Shown: positions 23,401 through 38,190 of the stretch, one piece after another | Numbering within the stretch: the first letter of the stretch is position 1 | Layout of the letters: every line of letters begins with the position of its first letter | NCBI RefSeq assembly: GCF_030704535.1 | Contig: NC_081808.1 | Location: forward strand, 20,897,501-20,961,500 | DNA length: 64,000 bases | Direction of reading: 5' to 3' | From: Vitis vinifera | Taxonomy: Eukaryota > Streptophyta > Magnoliopsida > Vitales > Vitaceae | Translations under genes and position numbers: made by a program | Notes under the pieces: model-generated | Told to the model about the DNA's origin: nothing | Databases searched by the model: none | What the model saw: only the letters and a program-made list of their open reading frames with translations

Positions 23401-26400
23401 ACTTTAAAATGCTTTAATAAATTAATAAGAGTTCATACATAATCTAATATAAGATATCACAACTATCCTCGTGTGGATATAATATTTTCATTATGTCTCA
23501 TGAAGTCAGACAAACTCCTATACCATGATCCAGATTAATTTTGATACTATCTATAATGATTAGTTTTTAATAGTATAGGTATTATCTATTTTAAGCAAAA
23601 ATATTATTATAATTTTAAAATATATTTACAAAATTAAGAGAAAATCATACATTTATATCATGAAGATATTTTTTACACCGCAAAAATCTGTTAGTCCATT
23701 TTCAATGGATTTTCATCTTGTTAGGTTGATTTTGATTACTCCCAAGCGTCAAGTTATTTGGCGGCTTGATTTTTAAACCATGTATAGTGTCTTGGAAAAA
23801 TTAGAATATAATGGTGAGGCTCAGAGCCACTGGACGCCTGCACGCCATCCACTTGGGTAACTTGCACTACTACTTTCCACAAACATCCATATGCTTCGAT
23901 ACCTGCCACATTTCCACAACAGTTGAATACATAAGGCATTCATATTGCAGGCATCCGCCTTCAAATTGTGGGTGAAATTGATCACCTAGTCAAACAAAAT
24001 ATTATTTTTTAAAATTAGTTTGAAATCTGCATTTTAAAAATGTGATCTCATTTTTATAAAATTTAAAATTATAATTCCAGAATGTGACTTCAAAATATGT
24101 ACTAATTCCAATAAATTTATATTAAAATAATCATAATTTTAAATATATTAAAAATCATAATAAATATTTAAAAAAAAAATTTAAAAGATGAAGCAGGTGA
24201 AAAGAAAAAGAAGAAAAGAGAAGATAATTTACATGGAAAGAGGCCGACCAACTTGAGCCGCCCAAACTCTCCACCTTTCCCATTAAGTAGGTACAAAAAA
24301 GTCGCATTAGGCCGACTGATTAAAATAGAAGAAAATCGAAAGAAAAGGAAGAAAAAACCATATGCCTCTAGTCAACAAGTTGACCACATGAAAACGGTGG
24401 GGAGAAGGCGGGAACCGTTCTCAGCCTCACCACTGTAGTAGATGACCTCGACCGGCATTCACCATTAATTGTGACATTGAGTGTGTTTACTTTTTCTTAA
24501 CCTCCTACCGTCTTATACTTCTTATGTACATATATAAAAAATGACTCATTTCCGGTCTCCTGTAAAGGCTTCTTTGACCACTTGACATTTGGATCCTCCA
24601 CCGCTCCTGTCAGGATCGTGCACCGTGTCGCCACTCGTCCCTTGAAGAATGTTCTCACCACGTACGCTTGGCATGCGCTTTTGATTAGTATGTGCTAAAA
24701 TATGACGAAGACTGATCAAAGAGAATGGTCATACAAATATTATTTGAATTTTTTAAGAAATTAACTTTAATTGCCAAATATTGTTAATGTGGTGTAGAGT
24801 CGTTATCTGCACAATTCAGTACAATGCACTTACCTAATTAAGTTTTGGAAGTTTTGAAATATGAATTGAAGTGTTTTAATTATGGCTTTCCAGAACATAT
24901 ATGGTGGGTAGGTGAGAGCTGAAAACGTCTCTGAATAAAATTCAGTAAAGGAGCTAAGTGTTTTTTTTCTTTTTTTTCAATTTCTACTAGTTTGAAAAAA
25001 GAATTTAATGTTGATCGGAAAGACACGATTAATATAAATTTATTTTTTAAAAATTGTATGAATAATAATAAAATTATGAAAATGTGTTTTTTGAAAAGAT
25101 GTTTTTAATATAAATTTAATTTTATGAAATTATAAAAAAAAAGGTAATTTTAGTATAAATTTAATATTTTTAATATGTGATCGATATGGACATGATAAAA
25201 AGTACCAAAAATTTGTCCGTAATTTTATGATTACCATGTTTTAAGATTTTGTTTTTAAAGCTAGGTGTAGAAGATAAAAAAGCCCATGTATGGGATCCAT
25301 TCCCAACCAAAAGTATCGAAATTTGAATGAAATCCTATAAAAAATTTAATTGACTATATTTGGTTCCTAGAAAATGTAAGAAAAAAAATATATAAAGAAA
25401 AAGTAGAAAAAAAATAAAAAATGGATTAAAAATTGACAAATTATTTTTTTAGTTGCTTCAAACTCATTTTATTTATTTTAACTCATTAATATAAAAATTA
25501 AATAATTTAAAAATATATAAAATTTTAATTAGTTTTAATTATATTTGATTTTTTTTTATATTTTTTATAAAACAACTAAATATAAAAATGTCATTTTTCT
25601 CTATATTTTTTTTTCTTTTTTAGTATTTTTCAGCAATCAAACATAACCAAAAATCCATGGAGTCATAAATGCTCGGAAAAAAGACTTTTTTGCCGAATAA
25701 AGCCAAGGAAGTTGACAATAAGACAATAGGCGGGCGTTTTCAGACTTCATGGTTGATAATATCTAAATTTCTCTAATAATGGGTTCGTTTTCACTCCATT
25801 TTGAAGGAATACTATTCCCCTAGAATGCACCCTCCAGTCTAACTTGGTGTGCTACAGGAGTAAAGGGCATCAGGAAAGGTATACATCCCAAGCAACTTCA
25901 TCCGAGGAATGACCACCATCTCCCTTGCCATGTTTGAAATGGCCAACTCCCTGCAAACATATCCACTCCTAGCAAGCACCAACCTTAGCAGTTGGATTTC
26001 CTAATGATGATGGGAGCATTATGCAATTATAACGAAACAGCGCCCAAATCCATATGGGATGGAGGGTGAGGTCAGGGTGACAATACATGAAGTAATGCCC
26101 TTCTCCATCTACTACAGTCTTGCAACTTCTAGATTTAATTATTTATTATACGCTTATTGATAACCCTTGGGCTTCTGATAGGGGAGGGTATCACTGTCAC
26201 CAGATTCCAATAACATGATAGATTTGTGGAGATCTCATTGACCAGGCTGCATCTGCAGGTGATTGACGTGTAAGTGATGTTAATGGCTCACCCACCTATC
26301 GTCTCAAGTGTTTGCTTATCGGGAACAAGGTCACTGCCACTGCCACTGCCCCATTAATGGTTTGGGAACGAGCTGCCTTTGAGGTCTGCCTGCGGTTCCA

Positions 26401-28879
26401 TATACTGGGTTGGAATCCTTGAAGTTGGGAGATTTGTCCTCCTTCATGGTCTGTCTCAAACTTTCATTAAAAATTGCACCACCGCTCATGCAAGAAAACT
26501 ATGTTCATCTACACACGAATGCTTTGAAGTTGGGGTTTACTTGCAAGGAAGAAATACCACTCTTTCCGCACTAGCAACAAAGTCGATTAAATTTTTGAAA
26601 TTGAAATCCACCAATCCTGTAGCTAATGGTTGAGTCATTTCACTTTTAATATTTGGCCTAACGTTTGAATTCCCGCACCATAGACTTCAAAATCTTTTCT
26701 AGCACAGAAGATTTTTGAATGTAAACGGACAAACAAAAATTTGATAAAAAAGAAGAAGCATATCCCAAGTCCTATGGTACATTTCCATTACAAAGAAAAT
26801 GCAGAAGCTTTGTATTACCTACCTACCCGGAAGGAACCTATGAATTGCACGAGTCGAAATCTTCACGCCCCAAATCATATTCACGTGGGTCCACGCTGCT
26901 GATCTACTTTCCAAAATAAAACAAGTGGGCAGACCCTTTAATTAACTTAATTTAAAGGTATCTGAATGAGTTGAAAAAACTTGTGCCACCTAACATCATA
27001 TCGCATCTTTCTCTTTCCCATTAGTCAATTCTCAATTGTGAGTGCGTGGTTGCAGCTTTTTCTTCAATGCAATGCAAGATGGTGGGTCCTCAAATCATCT
27101 CATATATATACTCAATAGGAATTCACACTGATTATTTAAGCTTTGTAATCTCCTATATATACTTTTTTAAAGGCCGCCCAAGAACACCTTCTACTATGAC
27201 GAAATGATTAGTCATCAACATCTAATATTAATGTCAAGATGCAACTGTAATTATGTTTTAATTTTTTAGAATTTAAAATTATTTAAAATAGTTCCATCTT
27301 ATGTGTGTCTTATTCTCTTGTAAGCACATGCAGTGAACAGAAAATAAGAAGTTAAAAATGACTGCCACCTTCTACTATGTCTTATTTTTAAAGTTTTTTT
27401 AATCTTAAAAGTATAAAAAAAATAGAAAAGAAAATTCAAAAAAAAAATCTCAATAATTTGTTTTACTAATATTCAAGAATGGTATTTCTTGAAGAATTTA
27501 AAATATATAATTTTTTTAAGAATTATTATTTTCTTTATTTTTTAAAAACTTTTTTTTTCTTTTAAAATTTTCTATTAAATAACAAGCTCTAAAAAAAATT
27601 TTCAATCAGAAGTTGATCTAATCATCTGTTTCAACCAACCACTAGAATCCACTTGCAGCGTTAGGGTTTACGCACCAGTACCCATCATGTCATGGAAAAA
27701 CTGACAAGGAACATAACCTCTTCACATTGTTCATGAAGATTAAGGTTCAGGAACTGTTTCCTCCAGCCTATGACAGACGACCACTGCAAGATAAAAATGT
27801 TTGACGGATGCAAAGTGTTTGAATCTCAAATATATATATATGTAACATTGATTTCATCGTCAATGAACAATGAATATAAAACACTCCACCATCCACGTCA
27901 TATAACATGTAATTTTATTTACTATTAAGTTATTAACTACTATTAATCTTAATGCTTTGTGAGTTTTGACTATTAACTTTTTTTTTTCTGATTATATTTC
28001 GATTTTTTAACTTACTACCTCAATATGAGGTTCCAAAACAAAGAGGGAGTTGGTGGTGGTAATTTCAATCTAATTGGTGTCATACATGCTATTTTTGTTA
28101 GCTTAAGTCCTGATGGAGGGCTCAATTAATTTAGAAATAAGGAAACTTTGATAATGTTATATTGAAAAACCATTTAAATTACAAGTTAAATCCTTTGATA
28201 TTATATTTACAAATTTATCAAATGTTTGATATTGTCATATTGAATGCATAGCTCATATCATCTCGAAAGAAAGGACTCAATGATCAAGTTACAATCAATT
28301 TCAGAACAAAAATGGTTCTCAATATTGGGTATTTGTTGTTGGTAGAAAAAGTAGAATGCTAAAAGCAAAGCACAACACTTATATTTGTATGATAATTGAG
28401 GAATCTTTTCTGGTCAAACCCTTAGTATTCTCCACGAGGACCCAAACCTTGGAGTACTGATTACCCCACAACAACTAGTGTTAGGCAAATTCAAGGTATC
28501 GTTAGTGCCACAATTTGAATCTAAGACCATGTACCACTTATTTAAAACATTCATATATTCATATATGTATTTATATTATTTATTTGTTCATAATTAAATG
28601 ATGGTTCATATATAGGAACAAAGCTCTTGCATTGAGAAAGTTAGTCGCTAAGATTCTATCACAATCTATATCATTTTCACCACTTGAGAGGAATTAAAGC
28701 ATATTTGCTTTCATCCATAAGAAACAATGAAATTCTCTCACTTACTCAAATATTCAAAAATTAGTTTTTTGTTATTATAACATAAAATCAAAGTTATGAG
28801 ATATAAAGACTAAAAATGCTAAAATTGTAAAAAAAAAATTATTAGATTTTTTAAGAGATTTTAGCTGATTGAGGAAAGA
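23401..28879. other. Gene-poor AT-rich spacer
   Basis: Long A/T-rich tracts (24000-24200, 25000-25640, 27400-27600) separate more GC-balanced islands near 24540-24680 and 25790-26640. The islands have no frame that survives as an exon on either strand. They might be regulatory or decayed gene sequence. Confidence 0.4.
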
Positions 28880-29569
28880 GAAGAAGAAGAAGATCGGTTA
28901 TTCCAATAAGTTTAACTCCTTCAAACACTTAGATGATGACGACAAAAATCTTGATCCATAAATTGTCACACATGTTCATGACAATGAAAATATGGTGTTG
29001 ATATTGAAAGAGTTTTGTTTGAAGTTCATAGTAATAGTTACAATAGAGGTGGGGTGAATTCATTTGAGTAGGTATAAATCCTCCTCATATTAATGTTGGC
29101 CTTTTGAGTGTTTATTAAAGTAATGGTATTGATACTTCTAGTTCCAAAATTGTTTTATCAAGAGGAGAGGGAGATGAGGATGAAAATGGTGAAAATGAAT
29201 GATGATGATAGAGGGGATGTTGAACAATATATCAAAAGTTAATATACATTGAGCTCATTCATTGGTAAAACTAATTTCACATATTGCACACAAAATGAAA
29301 ATCATAACTCTTTGAGAGTTTTTTTAGGCATATAAGTTATCAAAAAGTTATACAGAATGAAGAGACAACAAATGATGATAACAATTAACGATAAGTCCAT
29401 TTTTACCAATTTTGAGTTCATGAATATAGGGATTCATGAATAACTTTTTTCCATCAAATGATGGAAAAAGTTGATCATGCGTGACTCATCAAATGATGCT
29501 ATCGTTTATCCTTTTTATGTCATGAGTTATGGACAACTTTTTCCATATTTTAAGATAAGTTCAAGTTTT

Positions 29570-29830
29570 ATACATAATATCTATAATATATTTAACTATC
29601 TTCCTACGCAAATATCATACAACGCTTCAAATTAGATTTAAGGATGATTTCAAACAAACATATGAGTGAATTTAGAGTTTCTCGTCTATGAAAAGACGGT
29701 GAGAAAGAATCAAGATACCTATACATGATATGTTCATTATTATAATTAATATTATGCAAACTCTGTCATTATACCAATATTTTTACATCAAAATATTTTT
29801 TCTTCTTTCTCAAGTGTCTAGCTACGGTAT
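29570..29830. mobile_element. Dispersed repeat, member 2 (fragment)
   Basis: A fragment diverged from 7880-8110. Shared landmarks in the same order are caaatatcata, a segment ending aaacaaacat, then gtttctcgtctatgaaaag followed by tgcaaactc. Many substitutions show that it is old. No reading frame is kept. Confidence 0.45.
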
Positions 29831-32800
29831 TGATTCGATATATCGAGAGTGTCAACAATCATATCCTAATATGCATACATTTAAATTTCATTATTTTATA
29901 ACAAGTTTGATTCATTTACTTTGTAACTCAATCGCATTTTTATTTATATATTAGTTCAATTGTTTATATTTGAATGCATTCTTTTGTACTTCAATTTATA
30001 GGAAAACTTTCTATGGATTTGCACAGATATTTGAAATTCATGACTTATTTCTATTATGGTTGATTTACTTTGATTTTCACATATTTCATATAATAGACTT
30101 ATATGATTTTGGAATCTGGTGTCCAACCCTTATGAACTAACTGGAAAAATATAATTTGTAAATCCAACATGGGACATGGAAGATTTTGATCTTTTTGTTC
30201 CGAGAGGAATAAGCTCTCATCACATTGTTACAAGTACATTAGGCATATTAGCAAGACTATTTCATCTTCGTGTTTCTTCACCTCAACGATTATACCATTG
30301 TAAAATAATTTATACTTTTATCATATATTTTCAATGACCAAGATAAAAATACCTTTTTGATGACTTAAAATTTTTCAAAGTTGTATATTCGTTATATTTT
30401 GAAACTTTGGAAGAAATGTGTTTTCATTTACTTATTTGTAAATATATGAAAATTTGGGACTCATCTTTTATACTTCAAATCGTGTCATGTGATTTTAAAA
30501 TATTTGTTGTTTTATACTATTATAAGTCAAAGATGATACCAAAGTGGGAATGACAATTAGGCCATTCAAGATGGATTGTCCCATCCTATTTATATAAATT
30601 TATTTTTATCGCCTTATGAATAAAAAAAATTAAATAGATTAGGTAGGGTATGAAATTCCCATACCCTCCCTTGTCCAATTTTATTTATTTTTAAAAGGTT
30701 TTAATTATATTAAAAATTAATATATTTATAAATTAACAAACATTATAACTTTTTGTAACTTATTTATTTGAGAAATAGAATTTTTTTTTCTTATTATAAA
30801 AAGAGAAAAATAAAAAATTAGACCAAATTATTTTTAAATTTAACGATATATAATCAAGGTAAGGTTAGGTAAGACAAAACATTATTCAAATCCATTTAAG
30901 GTTTTGTTTATTATTATTATAAAACAAATACCTAACTTACACTTGAGGAGTGGGTGGGGGAAACTTTTTTCCATTAAGGATGGCAATTTTCACACGATTC
31001 AATTATATTATTTCAAAACATCTTGAATTTTAATAGGTATAATCAACCCATTTAATAGATAATTTGTATTTTTTGACTACTTCGTGACTCATTTATTTTA
31101 ATGTATCAAAATGGTACAACCCATTTATGACTATCTTAACCCATATAATATTTTATAGGACAAAAGTATGTTTTAAACCTATTTTTTATGTTTAAGAATA
31201 ATTTATATATATTATATTTTATTTTTAATTATTTTTTATAAAATAAGAAAAAACAAAGATATTATCTAAAGATACCATGATTCCAATTATGTTAATAAAA
31301 ATTAACTTTTTATTTTTCATTTAAAATCCGTTTTTATTAGAGAAGGTCAAACTTATTTTGAGTTTCCAATTAAAGTAACCTATTTTGTCAAAAAAATTCT
31401 TAATTTAAATTTATGTTAAAAATACTTATCAAAGGAGCACATTTGTACAACATTAAGTTCTATTTTATTATTATTTTTTATTTTTTTATTTTAAAATCAT
31501 AATTATTAATTATGATTTTAAATTTAATAATAAAACCACAATCACACATTATGATTTTTTACACTAAAAAAAAAAAAAAAAGTTGTTACGTGATTAAATT
31601 TAAAGCTAGAATTCGAGTCAATAATTATGATTTTTTATATTTAAAACACAAAAAAAAAAAAAAAATCATCACGTGGTTACAAAAGCTACATTGAAAAATA
31701 TTTTGACAGGGCATCAATTTTGATTATTTTTTTCCTTAAAAATACTATTTTGGCCTTAAAACTCTCCCATTTCAGCTTTTGAAAGATCACATGCTACTGC
31801 AAGCAAGGACTTTACGAACACAGGTGAAGTGAAAAGATAGAAAAGCAGTCATGGCAGGGCTGAAAGGATCAGTAGTTAGTAGTTAGTACTAGTACTTGAA
31901 TAGAGTACGAAAAAAGTATGGTCACTCGGGTCTCTTCTGTGCCTCTGCTCCATATTTCTTTCTCACAGGTAGACAACACCGTAGTACCATAGCTGTCGTA
32001 GAAGAACACTATTCATTTGGCTAAAACAGTATCCAAATTTGTACAAGTTACCCACCTCAGCCATCTAGATTTCAGCTTTCCTTTCAATCGTATTTTTCGT
32101 AAATTAATTATCCCATCTCCTTCTGTCGAATGCTGTGGTCCATCATCCATCTGGTCCCATCTCAGATTAGCTTTCACAGAGTTGCACTTCAATTTGATTT
32201 GATCCTTCGTTTTTGTATCGACAGTCAAAAACGCCGGCCGTTTTTTATCGTCTTCTATGCTCTTGCGACTCACCAACTTCATGCCCAATAGATTCGTCCA
32301 ACTTCTGACTCCACCTCAAAAACGTTTCCAACTTATAATAAATTTTACTCTACTTTTTGAACCACTTAAAAATTAATTATCACTTTTGTGACTTTTTCAA
32401 ATTGTTTTTTAAGGACCGACACGCTCAGAACGTTCTTCCCTTAATTTATATCCTTTAACCTAATTACAACTCAAGTATGTTTAAATCATATTTAACTCAT
32501 TTTTTAATAAATTAATCAATTAAATTATTAATTGATTTAAATAAATTATACGAATATTTTAGGAATTTAATCATTAAATTAAATATATCAGATAATTTAT
32601 ATAAAAAAGAGTTGGGGTTTGATATAGGAGTAGAGAGGATGGGCATTGGGCACCGTCTAGAAGTGGGACTTTTCTCCAGCTGAAACTGAAAGTGAGTAGT
32701 TGGCAGTGGGCACCACCTTCTGAACTGGTTTATGACATAAGTGAGATGAGTTGGAGCTGTCGGCTGCCCCACTAGACGTGTAATTTGAAAGCAAGATATG

Positions 32801-33836
32801 GTCAAACACAATGATTAAACATGGATTTAGAAGAGTTCAATTTAATTTATTATGAAGACATGCCCAAGAAAAACCCAAAAAATAGACAGGAATTTTCAAA
32901 AAAGAAAAGAAAATCCAAAAGGACAAAATTGAAAATTTTAGACAACCTTACTTGAAAGAACCATTCCTTGAAATTAGACAAAGATAATAATAATAAACAG
33001 AGAAGGAGATGCTTTCAATGAGAGCACAATTTTGCAGGGATTGCGGTGTCTATTTAATGAAAGAATCGGAAATATGAGGCATATTTAGTAAGCATTGTTC
33101 ATAACAGTCTTTTGTTTTTTAAAATAAAAAAATTGGAAAATATATTTGATAATTTAAAAAATTAGGATGTTTAGTTGAATAATAATGAAGACTCTGGAAT
33201 AAAAAAAGAGAACATAGAGGAAATTAGGATAAAAAGATAAAATAAAATAATTATTTTTTATTATTTAAATTTTTTTTATTTTAAATTATATTATTAAATT
33301 ATTTTATAAAATATATTTAATTTAATTAATAATTTAAATTAAATTATTAAATTGACTTATTAAATACCCACTTAATCATAGAATCATAAATAATTCTTCG
33401 ACAAAAACTCCATCCCTCCCACTAATGCTATATTAAATATATTTTTAATTTAGTTTTTCATTAATTTTAAGAAGTTCAAATATTTTTTAACTTTATTATT
33501 TAATTAAATAATAATGAATTTAGAATTACGCTTAATTTCTAGATTATAAATAAATCTTCAACAAAAGTTCTGTCATTCTCAATTGATTTATATTAATTAT
33601 TTGAAATAAATTTAACATTCATCAAAGAAATTATTAAATTGTTCCAAAAGATTTAAGAATTTTTTTTAGTAAAATTTATTAAAATCATTAAAAAATTTCT
33701 CATAAGATCTTTTTTTTATATATATATTTTAAAATTAACTTTTTAAATATTTTTATAAAATTTTGAACCATTCATTTTACATAATTTTTTCTTGTGTTTG
33801 GTTGATTAATTCGATACATTATCTATTTCTACTATT
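29831..33836. other. AT-rich spacer without recognisable gene
   Basis: Mostly A/T-rich. A pair of short similar units with poly-A cores lies at 31528-31680 (tatgattttttacactaaa and tatgattttttatatttaaa), an imperfect local duplication. A less AT-rich island at 31750-32330 has frames on both strands but no clear start, splice sites or domain. Confidence 0.4.
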
Positions 33837-35365
33837 TTTGATAAGTCAATATAAGTATATTAAAATGCTATTTGAGTTAGTTGCTTCCATCTTACTAGAA
33901 AGGAAATAAAGTCAAAAGTAAATACCTTTTTCTTTACCTAATTGATTTTATGACTAATAATTTATTTCAAAAAGATTTTTCTCATAATTTTATAATTCAA
34001 AAAAATTTCATCTGTCACGCGATAGTCAAAATCTAAATAAATTATATGGAGAAGTGTCTCACCACATACGTGAGAGCTTCATATGCAAATATTTTTAATC
34101 ATGTATTTAATGTTCAAAGGTTTCTTTCAAGGTTGAAAAAAGTTGTCCAAAATAAAATAATGCTAATATCCAAGTATGCATATATAGATGTGGAAAGAAC
34201 CTTGAAAAATAAAAGGAAAAGAAAAATGATCAACATACATTTATAGTCAAATTCAATAATTCTAATTAGACTTTGTATTGCATTAAGAAAAACCCAAGTT
34301 TGTTTGTTTGGTCGTGTGATTTAAAAATATTTTTTTGTTTTTAAGAATAGAAAATTATTTTAATTTTTTTTAGCATTGTTTGATTTTTGTTTTCTGAAAA
34401 CAATTTTTAAAAAACATGTAGGAATTGTTTCAATAAATTTTTATAAATAAAAGAAAAATATGAGTCTATTTGGTTATGTTTTTTTAAACTTATTTTTACA
34501 AATTGTTTTTAAGTTAAAGAATTAAAAACAATTTTTAAAAATAAGTTTTAAAAAACATGGTTAAACGGGTTCTAAATTATTAAAAGTCAAATTTGAATAA
34601 TTAAAAATATATAATAAAATGTAAATTATTAAATGATGGTACAAACAAATAATATCAAAATACAAGTAAATAAGATGAAGACATAATGTAATAAAATTCA
34701 AATACAAAGTAATAAAATTCAAATATAAAATAATAAGACTTAAATTATACATATAACATAACCTAATTAATAATTCTTTTCAATAAATGCTAATTTAGTA
34801 CTTAATTAGACCCGATGCTTGAAAAGGGATTAGATGAATAACTTTATTTTAATGTGACGTGATTTTTGGTAATGAACCAAAATCTTATAAATTTAAGTTT
34901 TTAAAAAAATTAATAATTTAACGTAATATCAAAATTTGCTTTTAAACTCTTTATCCATGTTTGCTTTTCACATGGTCGTTAAACATGTTCCACATGTTAT
35001 TAAACATTTTATTTTAAAATAAACAAACATCTAAAAAAAAGATTTAAAATATTTGTTGAGCGCTTTTTTCACTAGGAATTGCTGAATTGTAGCATTGGGT
35101 TGTCGTGGGTCACGTTTTGGTAGGCAATACTCACTCAGTCACTCCATAATTAGCACTAATAACCAATGAAGAATGAGAAATAGAAACAATAACCAGTACA
35201 CCTTTATTGATGTTAACTTATCAAGGTTGGTACAAGTGAAACTAGCGCAATGTCAAATGCATATATAGTAATTAGTGGCTCCTCTTGTTACTTTCCCACT
35301 GATGCTAACTGTTGAAAGTTGGTACAATGGCCAAATGGTCCACAACCATGAAAATGTAAATGTTG
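33837..35365. repeat. Segmental duplication upstream of the P450 gene, copy 1
   Basis: Two parts match 37356-38190 in the same order. First, tattaaaatgctatttgag and acctaattgattttatg (33857-33955) match the 37390-37490 text. Second, ttttattttaaaataaacaa through cactaggaattgctgaa to gttgaaagttggtac (35008-35325) match 37796-38130. Copy 1 is longer because unrelated AT-rich sequence (about 34260-34970) lies between the parts. Confidence 0.6.
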
Positions 35366-35687
35366 CATTCATGACTCTACTAATACAAGCTCAAAGCGAA
35401 AACCTTACTCAACAGCAGAACATTTTCTTGTCTCACGATCATCATTTGTTTGGTGTGCAGGAGATGTTCCGATGGGTTGCCTGTTTTGTTGAACATCTTG
35501 AATCCTGCCGGGGCTTTTCCTTTAAGTTGGTAAAAGTTGTGAACGTGATCTGGAGTGATGGATTCGACAGCTTTTGGAGGTCGCATGGGTTGAATGGGCA
35601 TGCATTCATAGCTTAGAGGGGTGGGATCGGTCGCATTTGCTTGGCATTAGCAGACTTTCATTCTGGCTTGGCTTAATTTGTCGGTGG

Positions 35688-36418
35688 TCATTTTCTTGAC
35701 CCTTAATTTGTTGTGGCCTTTCCAAGCTAGGCCTAGGTGAGTTGGTATGATGATTAAAAGTATGTTTTGACAACGATTTTATATGTTGTTTCATACTTTT
35801 CTAATATTTTAAAGATAAAAATTTTTAAGAGTTAAATGTGTCTGACAATTATTTTAAAAAATATTTATATTATTTTTAATACTTAAAAAATAAAAAATTT
35901 CAAGTGAGTTAAAAATACTTCTTAAAATAATTATTAAATGCACTCTTAAAAATACTAAAAACGCTTCCTAAAATTACTATCAAATACACTATAATTTTAT
36001 TCAATTTCTCTTTTAATTGCAGATTTTTTTATATGAAATACTCATTTCTGTCATTTTCTTGCACCTTAATTTGTTGTAACCTTTCCAAGCTAGGCCTAGG
36101 TGAGTTGGTATGATGATTAAGAGTATGTTTGACAACGACTTTATGGAGTGTTTCTTACTTTTCTAATACTTTAAAGATAAAAATTTTTAAGAGTTAAATA
36201 TGTTTGACAATGATTTTAAAAAATATTTATATTATTTTTTATACTTAAAAAATAAAATTTTTTAAGTGTTGTAAAAGTTAAAAATACTTCCTAAAATAAC
36301 TATCAAATGCACTCTTAAAAATACTAAAAACGCTTCTTAAAATTACTATCAAATACACTCTAATTTTATTCAATTTTTCTCTTAGTTGCAGATTTTCTTA
36401 CATGAAATTCTCATTTCT
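35688..36418 (+). repeat. Tandem duplication, 363-bp period, two copies
   Basis: Copy A runs 35688-36050 and copy B from 36051. Both begin tcattttcttg and share ccaagctaggcctaggtgag, then a long AT-rich body ending tgcagattttt. Divergence is low, so the duplication is young. Confidence 0.85.
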
Positions 36419-36473
36419 TTTGTTGAGTTCTTCCATGCTATGTAAAATTTACTTTTGTTCTCTACGGAGTCTC

Positions 36474-36547
36474 CTCTCCATTTCCTCCATTCATTCTTTA
36501 TCCTTGACACCTCTCCATTTCCTCCATTCATTCTTTATCCTTGACAC
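36474..36547 (+). repeat. 37-bp tandem repeat, two copies
   Basis: The unit from ctctccatttcctccattca to ttgacac occurs at 36474 and again at 36511 without change. Confidence 0.9.
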
Positions 36548-37081
36548 TTGCAAAGGATCATCTCATGGATATTTGCTAGCCATTAGTTTGAGTTTGGATA
36601 TTTTCTCAGTCCCATAAATGATGTTAATTTGTTTGCTACTCTATTTATTCAAAGTCATCCTTAATTGATCTTACGTACAAACTTGCAAAGAAAAGGGCAA
36701 GTCAATTAGGTTGATCCCTCTCCTCTCAAAGAGTCAAATTGGTGATAGTTTACTATAAGATGATTAACAAATAAAGTATATTACTTAATTACCTTTATAT
36801 GCACATTTTCATTTCCTTTCATAGTTTTTAAGGAGAGGATTATGTCATTTTTTGAGGTCACGCATTACCAATAATTTTATTGATGAGTGATTTGTTTTAT
36901 TTGCATTATAAATTAATCATTTTACCATTTTATTATTAATAAGAACTTCTCCTTTAAGAATGGTATGTGATATGTCGTTCATTCTATTATAAGGGGGAGC
37001 ACATAAGAAGTGATGTTGGTTTCTTGCTTCAAATATGTGGACTTTGAGCGTCATGGGTTACCACATCACCATTAGTCTCTA

Positions 37082-37670
37082 TTAAGCAATAACGTGCATG
37101 ATTTCATTGATATATTTCTACACATATTAAAATATTATATGAGATAGTTTCTTCCATTTACAAATGAAAATAATAAAGTCAATTACGATTACTTTTCTAC
37201 CTAATTGATTTTATGTTGAAGAAATCTATTTTAAACATATTTTCTTAGAAATATGGATAATTCAATATTTTAAAAAATTCATCAAATAAGAACTTACTTC
37301 TCATATTCAAGAAAATTAAATTGAAAATTGTGAGACCATATACGCCAATCGTATCTTAAGTAATAACGTGCATGATTTAATTGATATCTCTTTACATATA
37401 TTAAAATATTATATGAGATAGTTTCTTCCATTCAACAATTAAAATAATAAAGTTAATTACGATTACTTTTCTATCTAATTGATTTTATATCGAAAAACTT
37501 TATTTTAAACATATTTTCTTAGAAATGTGGATGATTCAATATTTTAAAAAATTCATCAAAGAAGAGCTTACTTCCCATACTCAAGAAAATTAAAGATTTA
37601 ATTATTTTTTTCTAAACTTAAATAAATTATATTGAAAATTGTGAGACCATGTACGCCAATTGCATCCTAA
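37082..37670 (+). repeat. Tandem duplication, 274-bp period, two copies
   Basis: The blocks starting ttaagcaataacgtgcatg at 37082 and ttaagtaataacgtgcatg at 37356 run in parallel through taattacgattacttttcta and end at gtgagaccat-tacgccaat. The second copy has an extra 30-40 bp near 37590-37630. It also starts the segment duplicated at 33837. Confidence 0.85.
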
Positions 37671-38190
37671 TTCCTTAAATGAAACAAAAAGGAGTCACAT
37701 ATGACTCCTTTTTCTACAAATTATCCAAACACTTGAGTATACAAACTCAACAAGAAAACTATTTAATCAAACAAGAACCACGTGTTATTAGAAATTTTAT
37801 TTTAAAATAAACAAATATCCACAAAAAAAACATTTCTTGAGTGATCTTTCACTAGGAATTGCTAAACTATAACATTGGGTTGTAGTGGGTCATGCTTTGG
37901 AACCCAATTACTCCATTGGTAGCATTAACTAATAAAGAATGAGATATATAAACAATCACAATGCCCAGTACCTAAGGAATAACCAAAGGCCCATCCTGTT
38001 CCACCTTTATCGATATTGACTTATAGAGGTTGGTAGCAGCCAAACAAGAACAACAATACATGATGAATAATTATTGGGTCCTTTGTGTTGTATGCTGTTC
38101 AACACCAATTCTTAAACTACTGAAAGTTGGTATATGTTAATCAATCATTTTGTCAAATTGTCGTCATAACCATAAAATGTAAATATTATT
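37671..38190. repeat. Segmental duplication upstream of the P450 gene, copy 2 (right part)
   Basis: Matches 34976-35365, for example ttttattttaaaataaacaa and cactaggaattgctaaac. It lies about 1.6 kb upstream of the P450 start codon. Confidence 0.6.

Noticed and set aside
25790-26640. GC-balanced island as a possible gene
   Set aside because: Both strands have scattered stops in all frames and no splice-consistent exon chain could be built.
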